Positions 52,727 through 61,443 are shown, counted from the stretch's first letter. The stretch is DNA of 64,000 nt from Tunicatimonas pelagia (GCF_030506325.1 NZ_CP120683.1:372001-436000); one strand, 5' to 3'. Notes: generated from the sequence alone by a model not told the origin. Numbers and translations are program-made.

Positions 52727-54034
52727 ATGAAACAATTTTCACACATCTTTTTTCTGTTTTCCCTCACACTCGGAGTACTTGCCTGCACTGAAGATGATAC
52801 AGCCGATGGCCCGGTTATTCCCACGGCAGAATTGGTAGCTCAAAATATACAATTAGCCGATCAGGGAAACGTTGATAATCCTTCGGATATTGAAGTACGC
52901 TTTGAAACGCCTAGCCAGTCGGGCGATGTAGACCGGTTTAGTCTGTTCTTTGCCCAAGTTGCCGATACCGCTTCGGTAACTGAGCAATTAATTGACGGCT
53001 TTTCGGCTGAACAGCAAACCGTGGTGGACAATACCGAAAGTGAGCACACACTACGATTGGGAGCCGATCAAACCGATGCGCTGGGGAAAGCTTTCGATGC
53101 TACCCAAAGTTATATTGTGTACGTGGCCAGCATCGGCACTTTTGAAGAAACTCCGTTTACTGTTATAGCTCAAACTGATGCTCCTTTCCAGTTAAGTGAA
53201 GAGCTGTTAGTACAAACTCTTATTCCCAATTTTGGGGCCAGCGACGGTTTATTCGTAGCCTCCGACGGTACAATTATCGCCTCTGATTTTGGCGCATTTG
53301 ATAACGATTTGCAAATAGGGTTAGGCACAAAAGTACTAGCCGTTACTCCCGAGGGCGAAGTCAGCGAGAAAGCCAGCGGATTTATTGCCCCCATGGGTGG
53401 CGGAATGGATAGCCAAGGTAATTTCTACTTCACCCACGAAAATGGCGGCGATGGACTTGATGGCAAAGTAGTTCGGGTTACTCCCGATGGCAGCACCGCC
53501 GAAATAGCTACCTTGCCCGGTTGGCCTTCGGGAATTGCTGTAGACAGTAATGATAATCTGTACATCGCTAATTTTGCGGGGCCACTTCTGCATAAAATTA
53601 CTCCCGACGGTACAGTTTCGGTAGTGGCTCAAGATCAGCGACTAACCGGCTGTGTAGGAATTGATATAGACGAAGATGGAAATATTATCACCGCCAATTT
53701 TAATGACGGGTCAATCTACCGGGTGAATGCTGGTACCGGCACTATTAGCCTTATCGCTCAAATTCCTGACCTGGTAGAATTCTTTGCTATTGGCTATATC
53801 ACCTTATTTGAAGGAGATATTTACGCCACGGGGATAGGCGATAATAAGATTTTCAAAGTAACGATGGCTGGGCAGATAAGCACCTTGGCCGGCACTGGTG
53901 CCAACGGTAGCAACGATGGTCCGGTAGCCACCGCTACGTTTTCTAACCCCAATGGCATTGCGGTTGATACAGCTGCACGTCGCCTGTACATTTCTCAGTT
54001 CGGGGAACGGGCACTTCGCTTTATTCAGTTTTAG
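52727..54034 (+). CDS. NHL/SMP-30-like beta-propeller lipoprotein
   Basis: 435 residues. Lipoprotein signal peptide with lipobox GVLAC (near residue 20). Residues ~30-150 form an Ig/FN3-like domain (VRFETPSQSGDVDRFSLFFA). From ~160 on, repeated blades of the NHL/SGL type follow (DGLFVASDGTIIASDFGAF, GGGMDSQGNFYFTHENGG, SGIAVDSNDNLYIANFAGP, NGIAVDTAARRLYISQFGER). These suggest a six-bladed propeller that may bind a ligand or act as a lactonase-like enzyme. Outer-membrane anchored. It follows the membrane AraC gene by 62 bp and is followed by a terminator hairpin. Confidence 0.85.
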   Translation: MKQFSHIFFLFSLTLGVLACTEDDTADGPVIPTAELVAQNIQLADQGNVDNPSDIEVRFETPSQSGDVDRFSLFFAQVADTASVTEQLIDGFSAEQQTVVDNTESEHTLRLGADQTDALGKAFDATQSYIVYVASIGTFEETPFTVIAQTDAPFQLSEELLVQTLIPNFGASDGLFVASDGTIIASDFGAFDNDLQIGLGTKVLAVTPEGEVSEKASGFIAPMGGGMDSQGNFYFTHENGGDGLDGKVVRVTPDGSTAEIATLPGWPSGIAVDSNDNLYIANFAGPLLHKITPDGTVSVVAQDQRLTGCVGIDIDEDGNIITANFNDGSIYRVNAGTGTISLIAQIPDLVEFFAIGYITLFEGDIYATGIGDNKIFKVTMAGQISTLAGTGANGSNDGPVATATFSNPNGIAVDTAARRLYISQFGERALRFIQF

Positions 54035-54096
54035 CAAAACATTGTTGCTACTCTCTAAGCTTTTAGCAGTGAAGTAAAGCAGTAATGAAGTAAACT

Positions 54097-54130
54097 GAGG
54101 GCAGTCTAAGTAGGCTGCCTTCTTTATTAT
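54097..54130 (+). terminator. Terminator after the propeller lipoprotein gene
   Basis: GAGGGCAG ... CTGCCTTC forms a stem with a ~10-nt loop followed by TTTATTAT, about 60 bp after the stop at 54034. Confidence 0.65.
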
Positions 54131-54287
54131 AGACTTTCTACTTTGGGCTTCAACCTTCCGACTCCTGCCCCTCACTAATTTCACCGTTAAAAAAAATGAT
54201 TACTGCGCTATTTTCCTTGATAGTCTGCTGAACATTAAATAGTTTGAGGTTCAGATATTATCGTTATTACACAACTATCGGGATAGT

Positions 54288-55088
54288 ATGGTAGAGAAAT
54301 ATTTAGACGTGTTGGAAGTATGGTTTAAACAGCGCAAGCAAACCATCACCGCTTTTTCGGGCGGAATAGATTCTAGCTTGGTGTTGTATCTGTCGCATCA
54401 TTTTTTGGGCGATAAAGCCATTGGATGTATTTCGGCCTCCGCCAGTTTAAAGCAGCGCGATTTAGATTTAGCCATTGACTTCTGCGAAAAGTATGGAATT
54501 AAGTTGAAGATTATTCGCACCGATGAACTAAACGATGAGAACTACTTGCAAAATCCGGCCAACCGCTGTTACTTCTGTAAAAACCATTTGTACATCGCTC
54601 TTACTTCATTAAAAGAAAAATACCCCGGACACACGCTGCTAAACGGCACCAATGCCGACGATTTAGGCGATTATCGTCCGGGCTTACAAGCCGCTCGTGA
54701 ACACAACATAGCATCGCCGTTCGTAGATTGTGGCATCAATAAACAAATGGTAAGAGAAATCGCCAAACATCTCGGTTTAGCCCACTGGAACAAACCCGCT
54801 AGTCCCTGCCTTAGCTCCCGGGTTCCCTACGGAGATAGCATCAGCCGACAGAAGCTGAAACAGATTGAATCTGCCGAGGCAATCCTCAATCGGTACGGCT
54901 TTCAGGATGTGCGGGTTCGTCACTTTCAGCAGGAAGCTCGCGTAGAAGTCCCCGCTCAAGAAATGGCGCGGTTACAGGCGGTGTTCCCCCTGGTTTCGGA
55001 AGAGATTAGGCAGCTAGGTTTTACCTTTTGCACTATTGATGGAGAAGGTTTGGTTTCGGGTAAACTAAACCGTGCTCTGCATGAGTAG
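54288..55088 (+). CDS. larE: ATP-dependent sulfur transferase LarE (nickel-pincer cofactor synthesis)
   Basis: 266 residues of the PP-loop superfamily. It adenylates the carboxylate of the LarB product and inserts sulfur to form the dithio group of the nickel-pincer nucleotide. The PP-loop is AFSGGIDSSLVLYL (22-35). Cysteines C94 and C97 (NRCYFCK) and C174 (SPCLSSR) give a three-cysteine arrangement like that reported for LarE proteins that use an iron-sulfur cluster, as opposed to the single sacrificial cysteine of Lactiplantibacillus LarE. The 3' end overlaps larB by 8 bp; larE-larB-larC form an operon. The lactate racemase gene larA is not in the window. Confidence 0.93.
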   Translation: MVEKYLDVLEVWFKQRKQTITAFSGGIDSSLVLYLSHHFLGDKAIGCISASASLKQRDLDLAIDFCEKYGIKLKIIRTDELNDENYLQNPANRCYFCKNHLYIALTSLKEKYPGHTLLNGTNADDLGDYRPGLQAAREHNIASPFVDCGINKQMVREIAKHLGLAHWNKPASPCLSSRVPYGDSISRQKLKQIESAEAILNRYGFQDVRVRHFQQEARVEVPAQEMARLQAVFPLVSEEIRQLGFTFCTIDGEGLVSGKLNRALHE

Positions 55089-55749
55089 CGATAACTTTAA
55101 TATTGACCTAGACCGAAAAGGCCGACTGGGTTTTCCCGAAGTAATTTTTGGTCAGTCTAAAACGGTGGAACAACTGAAAAGCATCCTCGCCTACCACCAG
55201 CAACAAGCAATACCTGCTTTAGCTACGAAAGTACAGGCCGAAAAAGCCCAGCCTCTGTTAGCAGAATTTCCCGAAGCCTTTTTTGATGAAGAATCTGGGG
55301 TGTTTGGGCTGAACCTAAATGATAGCAATAAAACTGACCCCGCGATAGTCATTGTCTCCGGGGGCACTTCCGATGCCTACGTGGTTAACGAAGTATTTTA
55401 CACCCTCCGTTACTTAGGCGTAACCGCCAGCCGTATTCAGGATGTAGGGGTATCTGGTTTGCATCGGCTAATGAACCGCCTCGAGGAAATCAAAACGTAT
55501 AAAATTATTATTGCAGTGGCCGGGTTTGAGGCCGCACTACCCACGGTGTTGGGCGGACTCGTAGCTCAGCCCATTATTGCGGTACCCACTAGTGTAGGCT
55601 ACGGAGTAGCGGCCGAGGGTCAGGTAGCTCTGCACAGCTTACTGGCGAGTTGTGCTAATGGTATCACGGTGGTCAATATTGATAATGGCTACGGAGCGGC
55701 GATTGCAGCCTTTCGGATGCTACATACTTTTAAACCAAATCAACCATGA
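55081..55749 (+). CDS. larB: LarB, pyridinium-3,5-biscarboxylic acid mononucleotide synthase
   Basis: 222 residues from ATG 55081, which overlaps the larE stop. It carboxylates and hydrolyses nicotinic acid adenine dinucleotide in the first step of nickel-pincer cofactor synthesis. The PurE-like C-terminal domain is clear: IVIVSGGTSDAYVVNEVFYT, then IAVAGFEAALPTVLGGLVAQ, and IIAVPTSVGYGVAAEGQVAL. The N-terminal segment LDRKGRLGFPEVIFGQSKTV is typical of LarB. It overlaps larC by 4 bp (ATGA), so the three lar genes are translationally coupled. Confidence 0.94.
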   Translation: MSSDNFNIDLDRKGRLGFPEVIFGQSKTVEQLKSILAYHQQQAIPALATKVQAEKAQPLLAEFPEAFFDEESGVFGLNLNDSNKTDPAIVIVSGGTSDAYVVNEVFYTLRYLGVTASRIQDVGVSGLHRLMNRLEEIKTYKIIIAVAGFEAALPTVLGGLVAQPIIAVPTSVGYGVAAEGQVALHSLLASCANGITVVNIDNGYGAAIAAFRMLHTFKPNQP

Positions 55750-57008
55750 GTGTACTGTATATTGAACCCTTTGCCGGACTGGCCGGAGATATGCTACTGA
55801 GTGCCCTCTGCGGTTTATGCGATGGATACGACGAAGTAATCGGCTTACCCGAAAAACTTAACCTGCCCGATGGCAAAGTAGAAATCAGTACCGTGAATAA
55901 GAATGGTATTGTTTGCAAGCACGTCAAAATCATTGATTTAAATGAAGCGGCTCAACCCAATGGGCAGGGTGCCACCACACACTCGCACTCCCACAAACAT
56001 ACGCACTCTCACGACCAAGGACATTCTCACTCGCATAATCATTCCCACGCTCATCGCCACCTATCCCATATCAACGACATTATTGATAAGGCGGAGATTA
56101 GTGATAACGCTAGAAAAATTGCGAAAGAAATATTTCTAATTATCGGTAAGTCCGAATCCAAAGTACACGATATACCACTAGAGAAAATTCACTTTCACGA
56201 GGTAAGTGCGGTAGATTCTATCTTAGATATTGTGGGTTGCGCCGTGATGCTGGATACGCTGAACGTAGAAAAAACCTACTCCGATCCGGTGTGCTTGGGT
56301 AGTGGCACGGTAAAAACCCAGCATGGAGTGTTGCCCGTACCGGCACCGGCCACAGCGGATATACTACGCGGAATCCCTACTTTCAAAGGGAATGAGCCGG
56401 GCGAAAAAACTACTCCTACCGGAGCGGCGATTCTTCAGTATCTGAACCCTGATTTTTCGGTTCCTACGTCAGCGATAAAACAGTCAGCTTACGGGCCGGG
56501 CACCAAAGATTTTACCGTCGCCAACGTAGTGCGGGTCTCGCTACTTGCTTCTTCTCCTATTGAGCAGGCGGAGATGTACGTGATTGAAACCCAACTGGAC
56601 GATACGTCTAGCGAAATTCTTGGATCCGACTTTCAGCAGCAGTTGCTGGAACTAGGGGCATCGGATTTTTACTACACTCCCATCCACATGAAGAAAGGGC
56701 GACCCGGACTTAAGATTTCGGTGCTCACTAGCCCACCTTCTTTGGAAAAAGCCTGCGAGTTTATTCTGGAACACACCCCCACCATCGGGCTGCGCTACTA
56801 CAAAGTAGGTAAGCAGATGCTGAGCCGAAATGCCCTGGAAATTGAAACGGAGTACGGAACCGTAAAAGTAAAAGAATCAATAAAACCCTCCGGCCGGCGG
56901 CAGCGCAAGATTGAATACGATAGTCTGCGAGAGATCAGTCAAAAGCTTAATAAATCGGTTCTGGAGACCCAAGAACTATTGCGACCACTAGTCAACCAGA
57001 ATAGTTGA
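55746..57008 (+). CDS. larC: LarC, nickel-pincer cofactor metal-inserting cyclometallase
   Basis: 420 residues in one frame (in Lactiplantibacillus two ORFs are joined by a frameshift). It uses CTP to insert nickel into the pincer ligand. The N-terminus LYIEPFAGLAGDMLLSALCG, KIHFHEVSAVDSILDIVGCA and GEKTTPTGAAIL are family features. A histidine-rich linker at ~77-105 (THSHSHKHTHSHDQGHSHSH onward) probably binds nickel. The C-terminal LarC2-like domain follows (VIETQLDDTSSEILGSDFQQ). Last gene of the lar operon; convergent with the HepT-like gene, 28 bp between stops. Confidence 0.94.
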   Translation: MSVLYIEPFAGLAGDMLLSALCGLCDGYDEVIGLPEKLNLPDGKVEISTVNKNGIVCKHVKIIDLNEAAQPNGQGATTHSHSHKHTHSHDQGHSHSHNHSHAHRHLSHINDIIDKAEISDNARKIAKEIFLIIGKSESKVHDIPLEKIHFHEVSAVDSILDIVGCAVMLDTLNVEKTYSDPVCLGSGTVKTQHGVLPVPAPATADILRGIPTFKGNEPGEKTTPTGAAILQYLNPDFSVPTSAIKQSAYGPGTKDFTVANVVRVSLLASSPIEQAEMYVIETQLDDTSSEILGSDFQQQLLELGASDFYYTPIHMKKGRPGLKISVLTSPPSLEKACEFILEHTPTIGLRYYKVGKQMLSRNALEIETEYGTVKVKESIKPSGRRQRKIEYDSLREISQKLNKSVLETQELLRPLVNQNS

Positions 57009-57036
57009 TGAAATATCTTTTTTCCTCGAGTAGAAA

Positions 57037-57408
57037 TCAGTTTTCCATTAGATCATCATCTTCCGGAATATCCATGCGTTCGGATTCAGTCATAATTAGA
57101 TCACGAAACTGCGGAAGGTCATTCTTCACAATACTCCAGATAGGTTGATATCCTTTCTCTAGACTGTTGTTAAACTTAGCTGCCTTAAAGGCATCTAAAA
57201 CGTGGTAATCCACATCGGTAAACTGACTGCTAAACTCATCAGATAGCAAAGAGGCGGCCTGACCGATATGTTGCAGGTTTTCCATCACCGTTACCCGCAC
57301 TTCCTCTTCCTGCTCAAAGTCAGGGTACTCCATTCCCTGTACGTAGCTTTCAATTTCGCCTATATAATTCGCTATATTATTGATGTGATATTGATCTTGT
57401 TCGTTCAT
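57037..57408 (-). CDS. HepT-like (DUF86) protein with degenerate RNase motif
   Basis: 123 residues, all helical and acidic. The pattern IANYIGEIESYVQGMEYPDF, MENLQHIGQAASLLSDEF and PIWSIVKNDLPQFRDLI follows the HepT fold. In HepT toxins the conserved RNxxxHxY motif carries RNase activity, and its tyrosine is AMPylated by the MntA partner. Here the aligned stretch is NNSLEKGY: the Arg and His are lost, while Asn and Tyr are kept. No MntA nucleotidyltransferase gene is adjacent, so this is probably not a toxin-antitoxin locus. It lies upstream of nothing obvious on its strand; rnhA is the next gene. Confidence 0.6.
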   Translation of the reverse strand: MNEQDQYHINNIANYIGEIESYVQGMEYPDFEQEEEVRVTVMENLQHIGQAASLLSDEFSSQFTDVDYHVLDAFKAAKFNNSLEKGYQPIWSIVKNDLPQFRDLIMTESERMDIPEDDDLMEN

Positions 57409-57456
57409 GTTTCTGATATTAAAAAATGGTGGAATAGTTTACTGTAAAAAGTAACC

Positions 57457-57939
57457 CTACTTTCCGGAAGTTGTTTGTTTGCCGTGGGTGATGCTGGCTT
57501 CAAACCCCTTATCAACCCGCAAACTATTTCCATCAGCCGAACCAACTGCTAGCTCGTCACAACGTTCGTTTTCAGGAATACCCGAATGACCCTTAATCCA
57601 CTTGAGGGTTACGTCGTGCTTACGATACGCCGGGATAAATCGCTTCCAAAGATCAGCATTCTTTTTACCTTTAAAGTCCTTTTTCTGCCAGTTCCAGACC
57701 CAGCCTTTATTTACTGCATCAACTACGTACTGGGAATCAGAATAGACTTCTACCACTGTACCCCCCTTTTTCAACGCTTCCAGTCCCATAATCACGGCTA
57801 AAAGCTCCATACGGTTGTTGGTGGTAAGCCGATACCCCTCCGAAAGCTCTTTACGATGTCCTTTGTACAACATTACTGTACCGTACCCCCCTCTACCAGG
57901 ATTACCCCTTGAAGAACCATCGGTGTATATGGTTACCAT
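57457..57939 (-). CDS. rnhA: Ribonuclease HI
   Basis: 160 residues, the standard length. Degrades RNA in RNA-DNA hybrids. Active-site acids are visible in TIYTDGSSRGNPG (Asp), NNRMELLAVI (Glu), VEVYSDSQYVVDAV (Asp) and the late NERCDELAV (Asp), with the typical HSGIPENERCDELA region. The basic protrusion WNWQKKDFKGKKNADLWKRF is the hybrid-binding handle of bacterial RNase HI. It lies on the minus strand between the HepT-like gene and marC. Confidence 0.96.
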   Translation of the reverse strand: MVTIYTDGSSRGNPGRGGYGTVMLYKGHRKELSEGYRLTTNNRMELLAVIMGLEALKKGGTVVEVYSDSQYVVDAVNKGWVWNWQKKDFKGKKNADLWKRFIPAYRKHDVTLKWIKGHSGIPENERCDELAVGSADGNSLRVDKGFEASITHGKQTTSGK

Positions 57940-58002
57940 CTACTGTCTTTTGGATAAATGAAGTTTCGTTTTCTCGGTCAACAGCTAAAATTTTAGCGGC
58001 GT

Positions 58003-58572
58003 TTACAACGTAAATTGGGCTTTAAATAACTTAATGGCAATAGCCAACAGAATGATCCCGAATACTTTACGTAAGATATTAAAGCCTGCTTTGCCAATTT
58101 TGTTTTCGAGCCAGACCGAGGATTTTAGCACAATATACACCAAAATTAAATTAATCACGATGCCCACGATAATATTCGGGTAACTGTAGGCAGCTCGTAA
58201 AGAGATTAGGGTGGTCATGGTACCCGCCCCGGCAATCAGAGGAAACGCCAGGGGAACAATAGTAGCATCGGTTTCGCTTTCGGGATCAGGCTTAAAAATC
58301 TCAATACCGAGTATCATTTCCATACCAATCAGAAACATCACAATAGCCCCGGCAATGGCAAAAGAAGCAGCATCGAGTCCGAATAGCCGGAGAATACGGC
58401 CACCCAAAAACAGAAACCCAAACATGATAATCCCCGAAACCAAAGTAGCTTTACCGGACTCAATGGTACCAGTACGTTTTCGAAGATTGATAATGATAGG
58501 AATATTGCCCAGAATATCGATTACCGAAAAGAGGATAAGACTAACCGACAAAATATCTTTAAACTGAAACAT
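58003..58572 (-). CDS. MarC family integral membrane protein
   Basis: 189 residues with six predicted membrane helices, the usual MarC topology and length. Typical features: LFSVIDILGNIPIIINLRKR near the N-terminus, and VPLAFPLIAGAGTMTTLISL in the middle. The family was once linked to multiple antibiotic resistance but that is no longer supported; the function is unknown. It starts just 5 bp after the aminotransferase gene ends, so it is probably in the aroQ-aminotransferase-marC transcript. Confidence 0.93.
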   Translation of the reverse strand: MFQFKDILSVSLILFSVIDILGNIPIIINLRKRTGTIESGKATLVSGIIMFGFLFLGGRILRLFGLDAASFAIAGAIVMFLIGMEMILGIEIFKPDPESETDATIVPLAFPLIAGAGTMTTLISLRAAYSYPNIIVGIVINLILVYIVLKSSVWLENKIGKAGFNILRKVFGIILLAIAIKLFKAQFTL

Positions 58573-58577
58573 AAAAC

Positions 58578-59651
58578 TTAGCGCATTGAATTTTCGGGCG
58601 CGAAGTTGGCAAAAAATTCTTTCAGTTGATGTATATCATTCTCAGTAATCGCCGGAAAATTGGCAATTCGCAGGGTAGTCTCTTTTAACTTTCCGTAGCC
58701 ATTGCCCAATACAATTCCGTGCGCTCTTGCCTGCTGGCGAATTTGGTTAATAACCTCCTTTTCGGCCTGAAACGTAATTACGGTTTTGGACTGTACTTGA
58801 GAATTGTGAATTATATGTTTAACATAATTTAAGTTAAATAACATTTTTTTCCATTCACTATACCGCGCCTTTATTTCTGCTGAAATTATCGAGATAGGCT
58901 CCCGATCTTCCATTACGCGCATCAGTAAGTAAATTCCCAGCACATTGGGTGTATGGGTGGTCTGATGGTGCTGGTTTTGCTCATAAATATTTAATAAGCT
59001 ATTGTAATACCCACGATTTCCTATTTTTTGCACTCGCTCAATAGCTTTTGGGGAAAGAACCATTGCTGCTAAACCAGCTGGCAAACCAAAACACTTTTGC
59101 ACCGAAGCAAACCACACATCTGCCGCTTCCCAGGAAAGATCAACTCCGGCCATCGAGGAAGTGGCGTCTACTGCAATCAATATTTCCGGAAAGCGAGCGC
59201 GTAATTCTTGCATCCAGTCGGAAGGTAAGGCTGTACCGTTAGAAGTTTCGTTGTGCGTTAGTGCAATCAATTCCGAATCTCCAACCTGAATACTATTCAC
59301 TTCAGGAATACTTTCAGTTTCAAACGCTAGACTTTCGGTAGTCGGCACCAGGATCTGAGCGTAGCGGAGCCACTTTGCCCCAAATGCTCCGTTATACATA
59401 TGAAACGACTTTTTTTCTACCAGCGACTGACAAATAATTTCCCAGCACTCCGTGGCGGAACTGCTAAAGACTACAGTGTAATCTTCGGGGATATGAAGTT
59501 TTTCTTTAACCAGCTGAGTCGTCCGCTGGAATATTTCCATAAACTCCGGGCTACGGTGGTTAATGCTTAGCACTCCAGCATCGTAGGCATCGCGCACGTA
59601 GTCCGGTACTTCTGGATAAACTTTAGAAGGACCGGGATAAAATGTAATCAT
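58578..59651 (-). CDS. Class V aminotransferase, phosphoserine-aminotransferase-like
   Basis: 357 residues of PLP-dependent fold type I. MITFYPGPSKVYPEVPDYVR, then SINHRSPEFMEIFQRTTQLV, and IAVDATSSMAGVDLSW match SerC/alanine-glyoxylate aminotransferase-like enzymes. The PLP lysine lies in ASVQKCFGLPAGLA, within the typical SxxKxxGxPxG context. The short C-terminal domain ends in TTLRIANFPAITENDI. Real SerC enzymes are close in size, but the exact substrate cannot be fixed. The gene overlaps aroQ by 4 bp (59648-59651), indicating translational coupling with the shikimate gene. Confidence 0.88.
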   Translation of the reverse strand: MITFYPGPSKVYPEVPDYVRDAYDAGVLSINHRSPEFMEIFQRTTQLVKEKLHIPEDYTVVFSSSATECWEIICQSLVEKKSFHMYNGAFGAKWLRYAQILVPTTESLAFETESIPEVNSIQVGDSELIALTHNETSNGTALPSDWMQELRARFPEILIAVDATSSMAGVDLSWEAADVWFASVQKCFGLPAGLAAMVLSPKAIERVQKIGNRGYYNSLLNIYEQNQHHQTTHTPNVLGIYLLMRVMEDREPISIISAEIKARYSEWKKMLFNLNYVKHIIHNSQVQSKTVITFQAEKEVINQIRQQARAHGIVLGNGYGKLKETTLRIANFPAITENDIHQLKEFFANFAPENSMR

Positions 59652-60076
59652 GGTTGGCTACTCTCAATGAGGTAATCAATGGCTAATTTGTATCCGGTTA
59701 GTCCTAGCCCAACAATAATGCCCTGAGCCACAGCACTCACGTAGCTATGGTGCCGGAAGGTTTCCCGAGCGTGGACGTTGGAAATATGCACTTCAATAAC
59801 CGGAGCATCTACGGCCGCAATGGCATCGGCAATAGCCACCGAGGTGTGGGTGTAGGCCGCGGCGTTTAGTACAATACCGTCTACCGCAAACCCCACTTCC
59901 TGAATTTTACTAACTAACTCTCCCTCCGAGTTGCTTTGAAAGTAATCTAATGAATGCTCGCTATAAACTTCGGCCAATTCTTCGTAGTACTCCCGAAAAG
60001 ATAGATTACCGTAAATTTCCGGCTCACGTTTGCCTAGTAAGTTCAAGTTGGGACCGTTGATGATGATAATGTTCAT
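59648..60076 (-). CDS. aroQ: 3-dehydroquinate dehydratase type II (AroQ)
   Basis: 142 residues, the standard dodecameric type II enzyme of the shikimate pathway (3-dehydroquinate to 3-dehydroshikimate). IIIINGPNLNLLGKREPEIY contains the conserved N-x-x-x-LG-R-E-P-x-x-Y start with catalytic tyrosine. The middle is DYFQSNSEGELVSKIQE, followed by LNAAAYTHTSVAIADAI (substrate-binding Asn and His). The C-terminus EVHISNVHARETFRHHSYVS carries the catalytic histidine region. It begins the minus-strand operon; the upstream gap with a palindrome separates it from xerD. Confidence 0.97.
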   Translation of the reverse strand: MNIIIINGPNLNLLGKREPEIYGNLSFREYYEELAEVYSEHSLDYFQSNSEGELVSKIQEVGFAVDGIVLNAAAYTHTSVAIADAIAAVDAPVIEVHISNVHARETFRHHSYVSAVAQGIIVGLGLTGYKLAIDYLIESSQP

Positions 60077-60097
60077 AGTGTTATAGAGTTTTGAACC

Positions 60098-60153
60098 TTG
60101 AGCTATGAGTTACGAGCTGTGAGTTAGCTTACAGCTCGTAACTCATAGCTCAA
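60098..60153. repeat. Near-perfect palindrome in the aroQ/xerD divergent region
   Basis: 23-bp arms at 60098-60120 and 60131-60153 are exact reverse complements (core GAGCTATGAGTTACGAGC), with a 10-bp loop. A REP-like dispersed palindrome is likely. Further AGCTCAA/GAGCTA copies flank it. It lies between the two divergent start sites, so it could influence either promoter. Confidence 0.8.
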
Positions 60154-60229
60154 AACTCGTAGCTCAATTCGAGAGCAAGTTATCATCTTTATGCTAAAAA
60201 CAGTACCTTCGCTAAAATGACTTTCCGGA

Positions 60230-61162
60230 ATGACCGCTAAGGATTGGAACGTTTACATTGACGAGTTTGGAGATTATCTGAGATTAGAACGATCCCTGTC
60301 GGATAATTCGCTCAAAGCCTACCTGAGTGATATTGATAAGCTCCAGCAGTTTGCTGATCTTTCTGACTGGGATGTATCACCGCTGCAAGTAGAGCGGAAG
60401 CATTTGTTAGCGTTTCTAGAGTATATCTATAATCTGGGTATGACCCCTGCCTCGCAGGCTCGCATTTTGGCGGGAGTAAAAGCTTTTTATAAATTTCTTC
60501 TCTACCGGGAATTGATTGAGAAAGATCCGTCGCTGCTATTGGAGGGTCCTAAAATTGATCGTAAACTTCCCGATACGTTATCCTTTCCGGAAGTAGAGCA
60601 AATTCTATCAGCTATTGACCTTTCTAGCAACGAAGGAATTAGAAATCGGGCAATCGTTGAAACACTCTATAGCTCTGGAATGCGGGTAACCGAACTGACC
60701 GAGCTACGCATTAGTAACCTTTACACCGATATTGGCTTTATCCGTATTATTGGTAAGGGTAACAAAGAACGAATTGTACCCGTTGGGCAGGATGCGCTGA
60801 AGTATATTCAGATGTACACCGAACACGTTCGTCGGCACTTAGATATTGAAGCAGGGCAGGAAAACTATTTATTTTTGAACCGCCGGGGTAGCAAACTTAG
60901 TCGGGTGATGATCTTCAATATTGTGCGCGATGCTGCCGAACAAGCCGGAATCACCAAAAAAGTTAGTCCGCATACATTTCGTCATTCCTTCGCTACTCAT
61001 TTGGTGGAAGGCGGAGCAAATTTGCGTGCGGTGCAGGATATGCTTGGCCACGTATCCATTACTACTACTGAGATTTATACCCACCTTGATCGGGATTATT
61101 TGCGACAGGTGATTACCGAATTCCATCCCCGCTCCAAGCGCCCCATTCAGTTTAATGATTGA
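60230..61162 (+). CDS. xerD: XerD-type site-specific tyrosine recombinase
   Basis: 310 residues, the normal XerC/D length. N-terminal SAM-like core-binding domain (YLRLERSLSDNSLKAYLSDI ... ARILAGVKAFYKFLLYRELI) and C-terminal catalytic domain. Catalytic residues: Arg in YSSGMRVTELTEL, Lys in GKGNKERIVPVG, H-x-x-R in SPHTFRHSFATHLVEGGANL, His in LGHVSITTTEIY and the nucleophile Tyr in TEIYTHLD. It resolves chromosome dimers at dif together with XerC. Whether this is XerD or XerC cannot be settled from sequence alone; most Bacteroidota copies of this type are annotated XerD. No dif-like 28-mer was identified nearby. Confidence 0.93.
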   Translation: MTAKDWNVYIDEFGDYLRLERSLSDNSLKAYLSDIDKLQQFADLSDWDVSPLQVERKHLLAFLEYIYNLGMTPASQARILAGVKAFYKFLLYRELIEKDPSLLLEGPKIDRKLPDTLSFPEVEQILSAIDLSSNEGIRNRAIVETLYSSGMRVTELTELRISNLYTDIGFIRIIGKGNKERIVPVGQDALKYIQMYTEHVRRHLDIEAGQENYLFLNRRGSKLSRVMIFNIVRDAAEQAGITKKVSPHTFRHSFATHLVEGGANLRAVQDMLGHVSITTTEIYTHLDRDYLRQVITEFHPRSKRPIQFND

Positions 61163-61333
61163 AGATTGACACAATGTATCTTTTATCTTCCATTCGTCAT
61201 TATCGATGGGTATCTCAACATGTGTGGACGGATTTTATGGCGACCCCACGTTTACGATAGATCGCGAGACAGGAATAGTTCGTATATAACTACCAGACAG
61301 TTATGAAAACAGTCCTTTAAACGTATGAGATTG

Positions 61334-61398
61334 TTATTAGAGAATACTTCCAGCGTGGTAGCTATCCTGCTACCAAAAGCTGGAAATACTCTCAATAA
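61334..61398. terminator. Long hairpin between convergent xerD and lipoprotein genes
   Basis: The arms TTATTAGAGAATACTTCCAG...GGTAGC and GCTACC...CTGGAAATACTCTCAATAA are reverse complements over most of ~29 bp with a 6-bp loop. Both strands start and end in A/T-rich sequence, so it may act as a bidirectional terminator between the convergent genes. A palindromic repeat is an alternative reading. Confidence 0.65.
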
Positions 61399-61443
61399 TT
61401 ATACTATTTTATAAAACTAGAAAAAGGCAGTGAGCACGAATAG

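Noticed and set aside
52451-52824. Antisense ORFs opposite the AraC/propeller junction
   Set aside because: Shadows of the real genes; no family signature.
57037-57939. HepT/MntA toxin-antitoxin system
   Set aside because: No MntA nucleotidyltransferase adjacent and the HepT catalytic residues are replaced; rnhA is a housekeeping neighbour.
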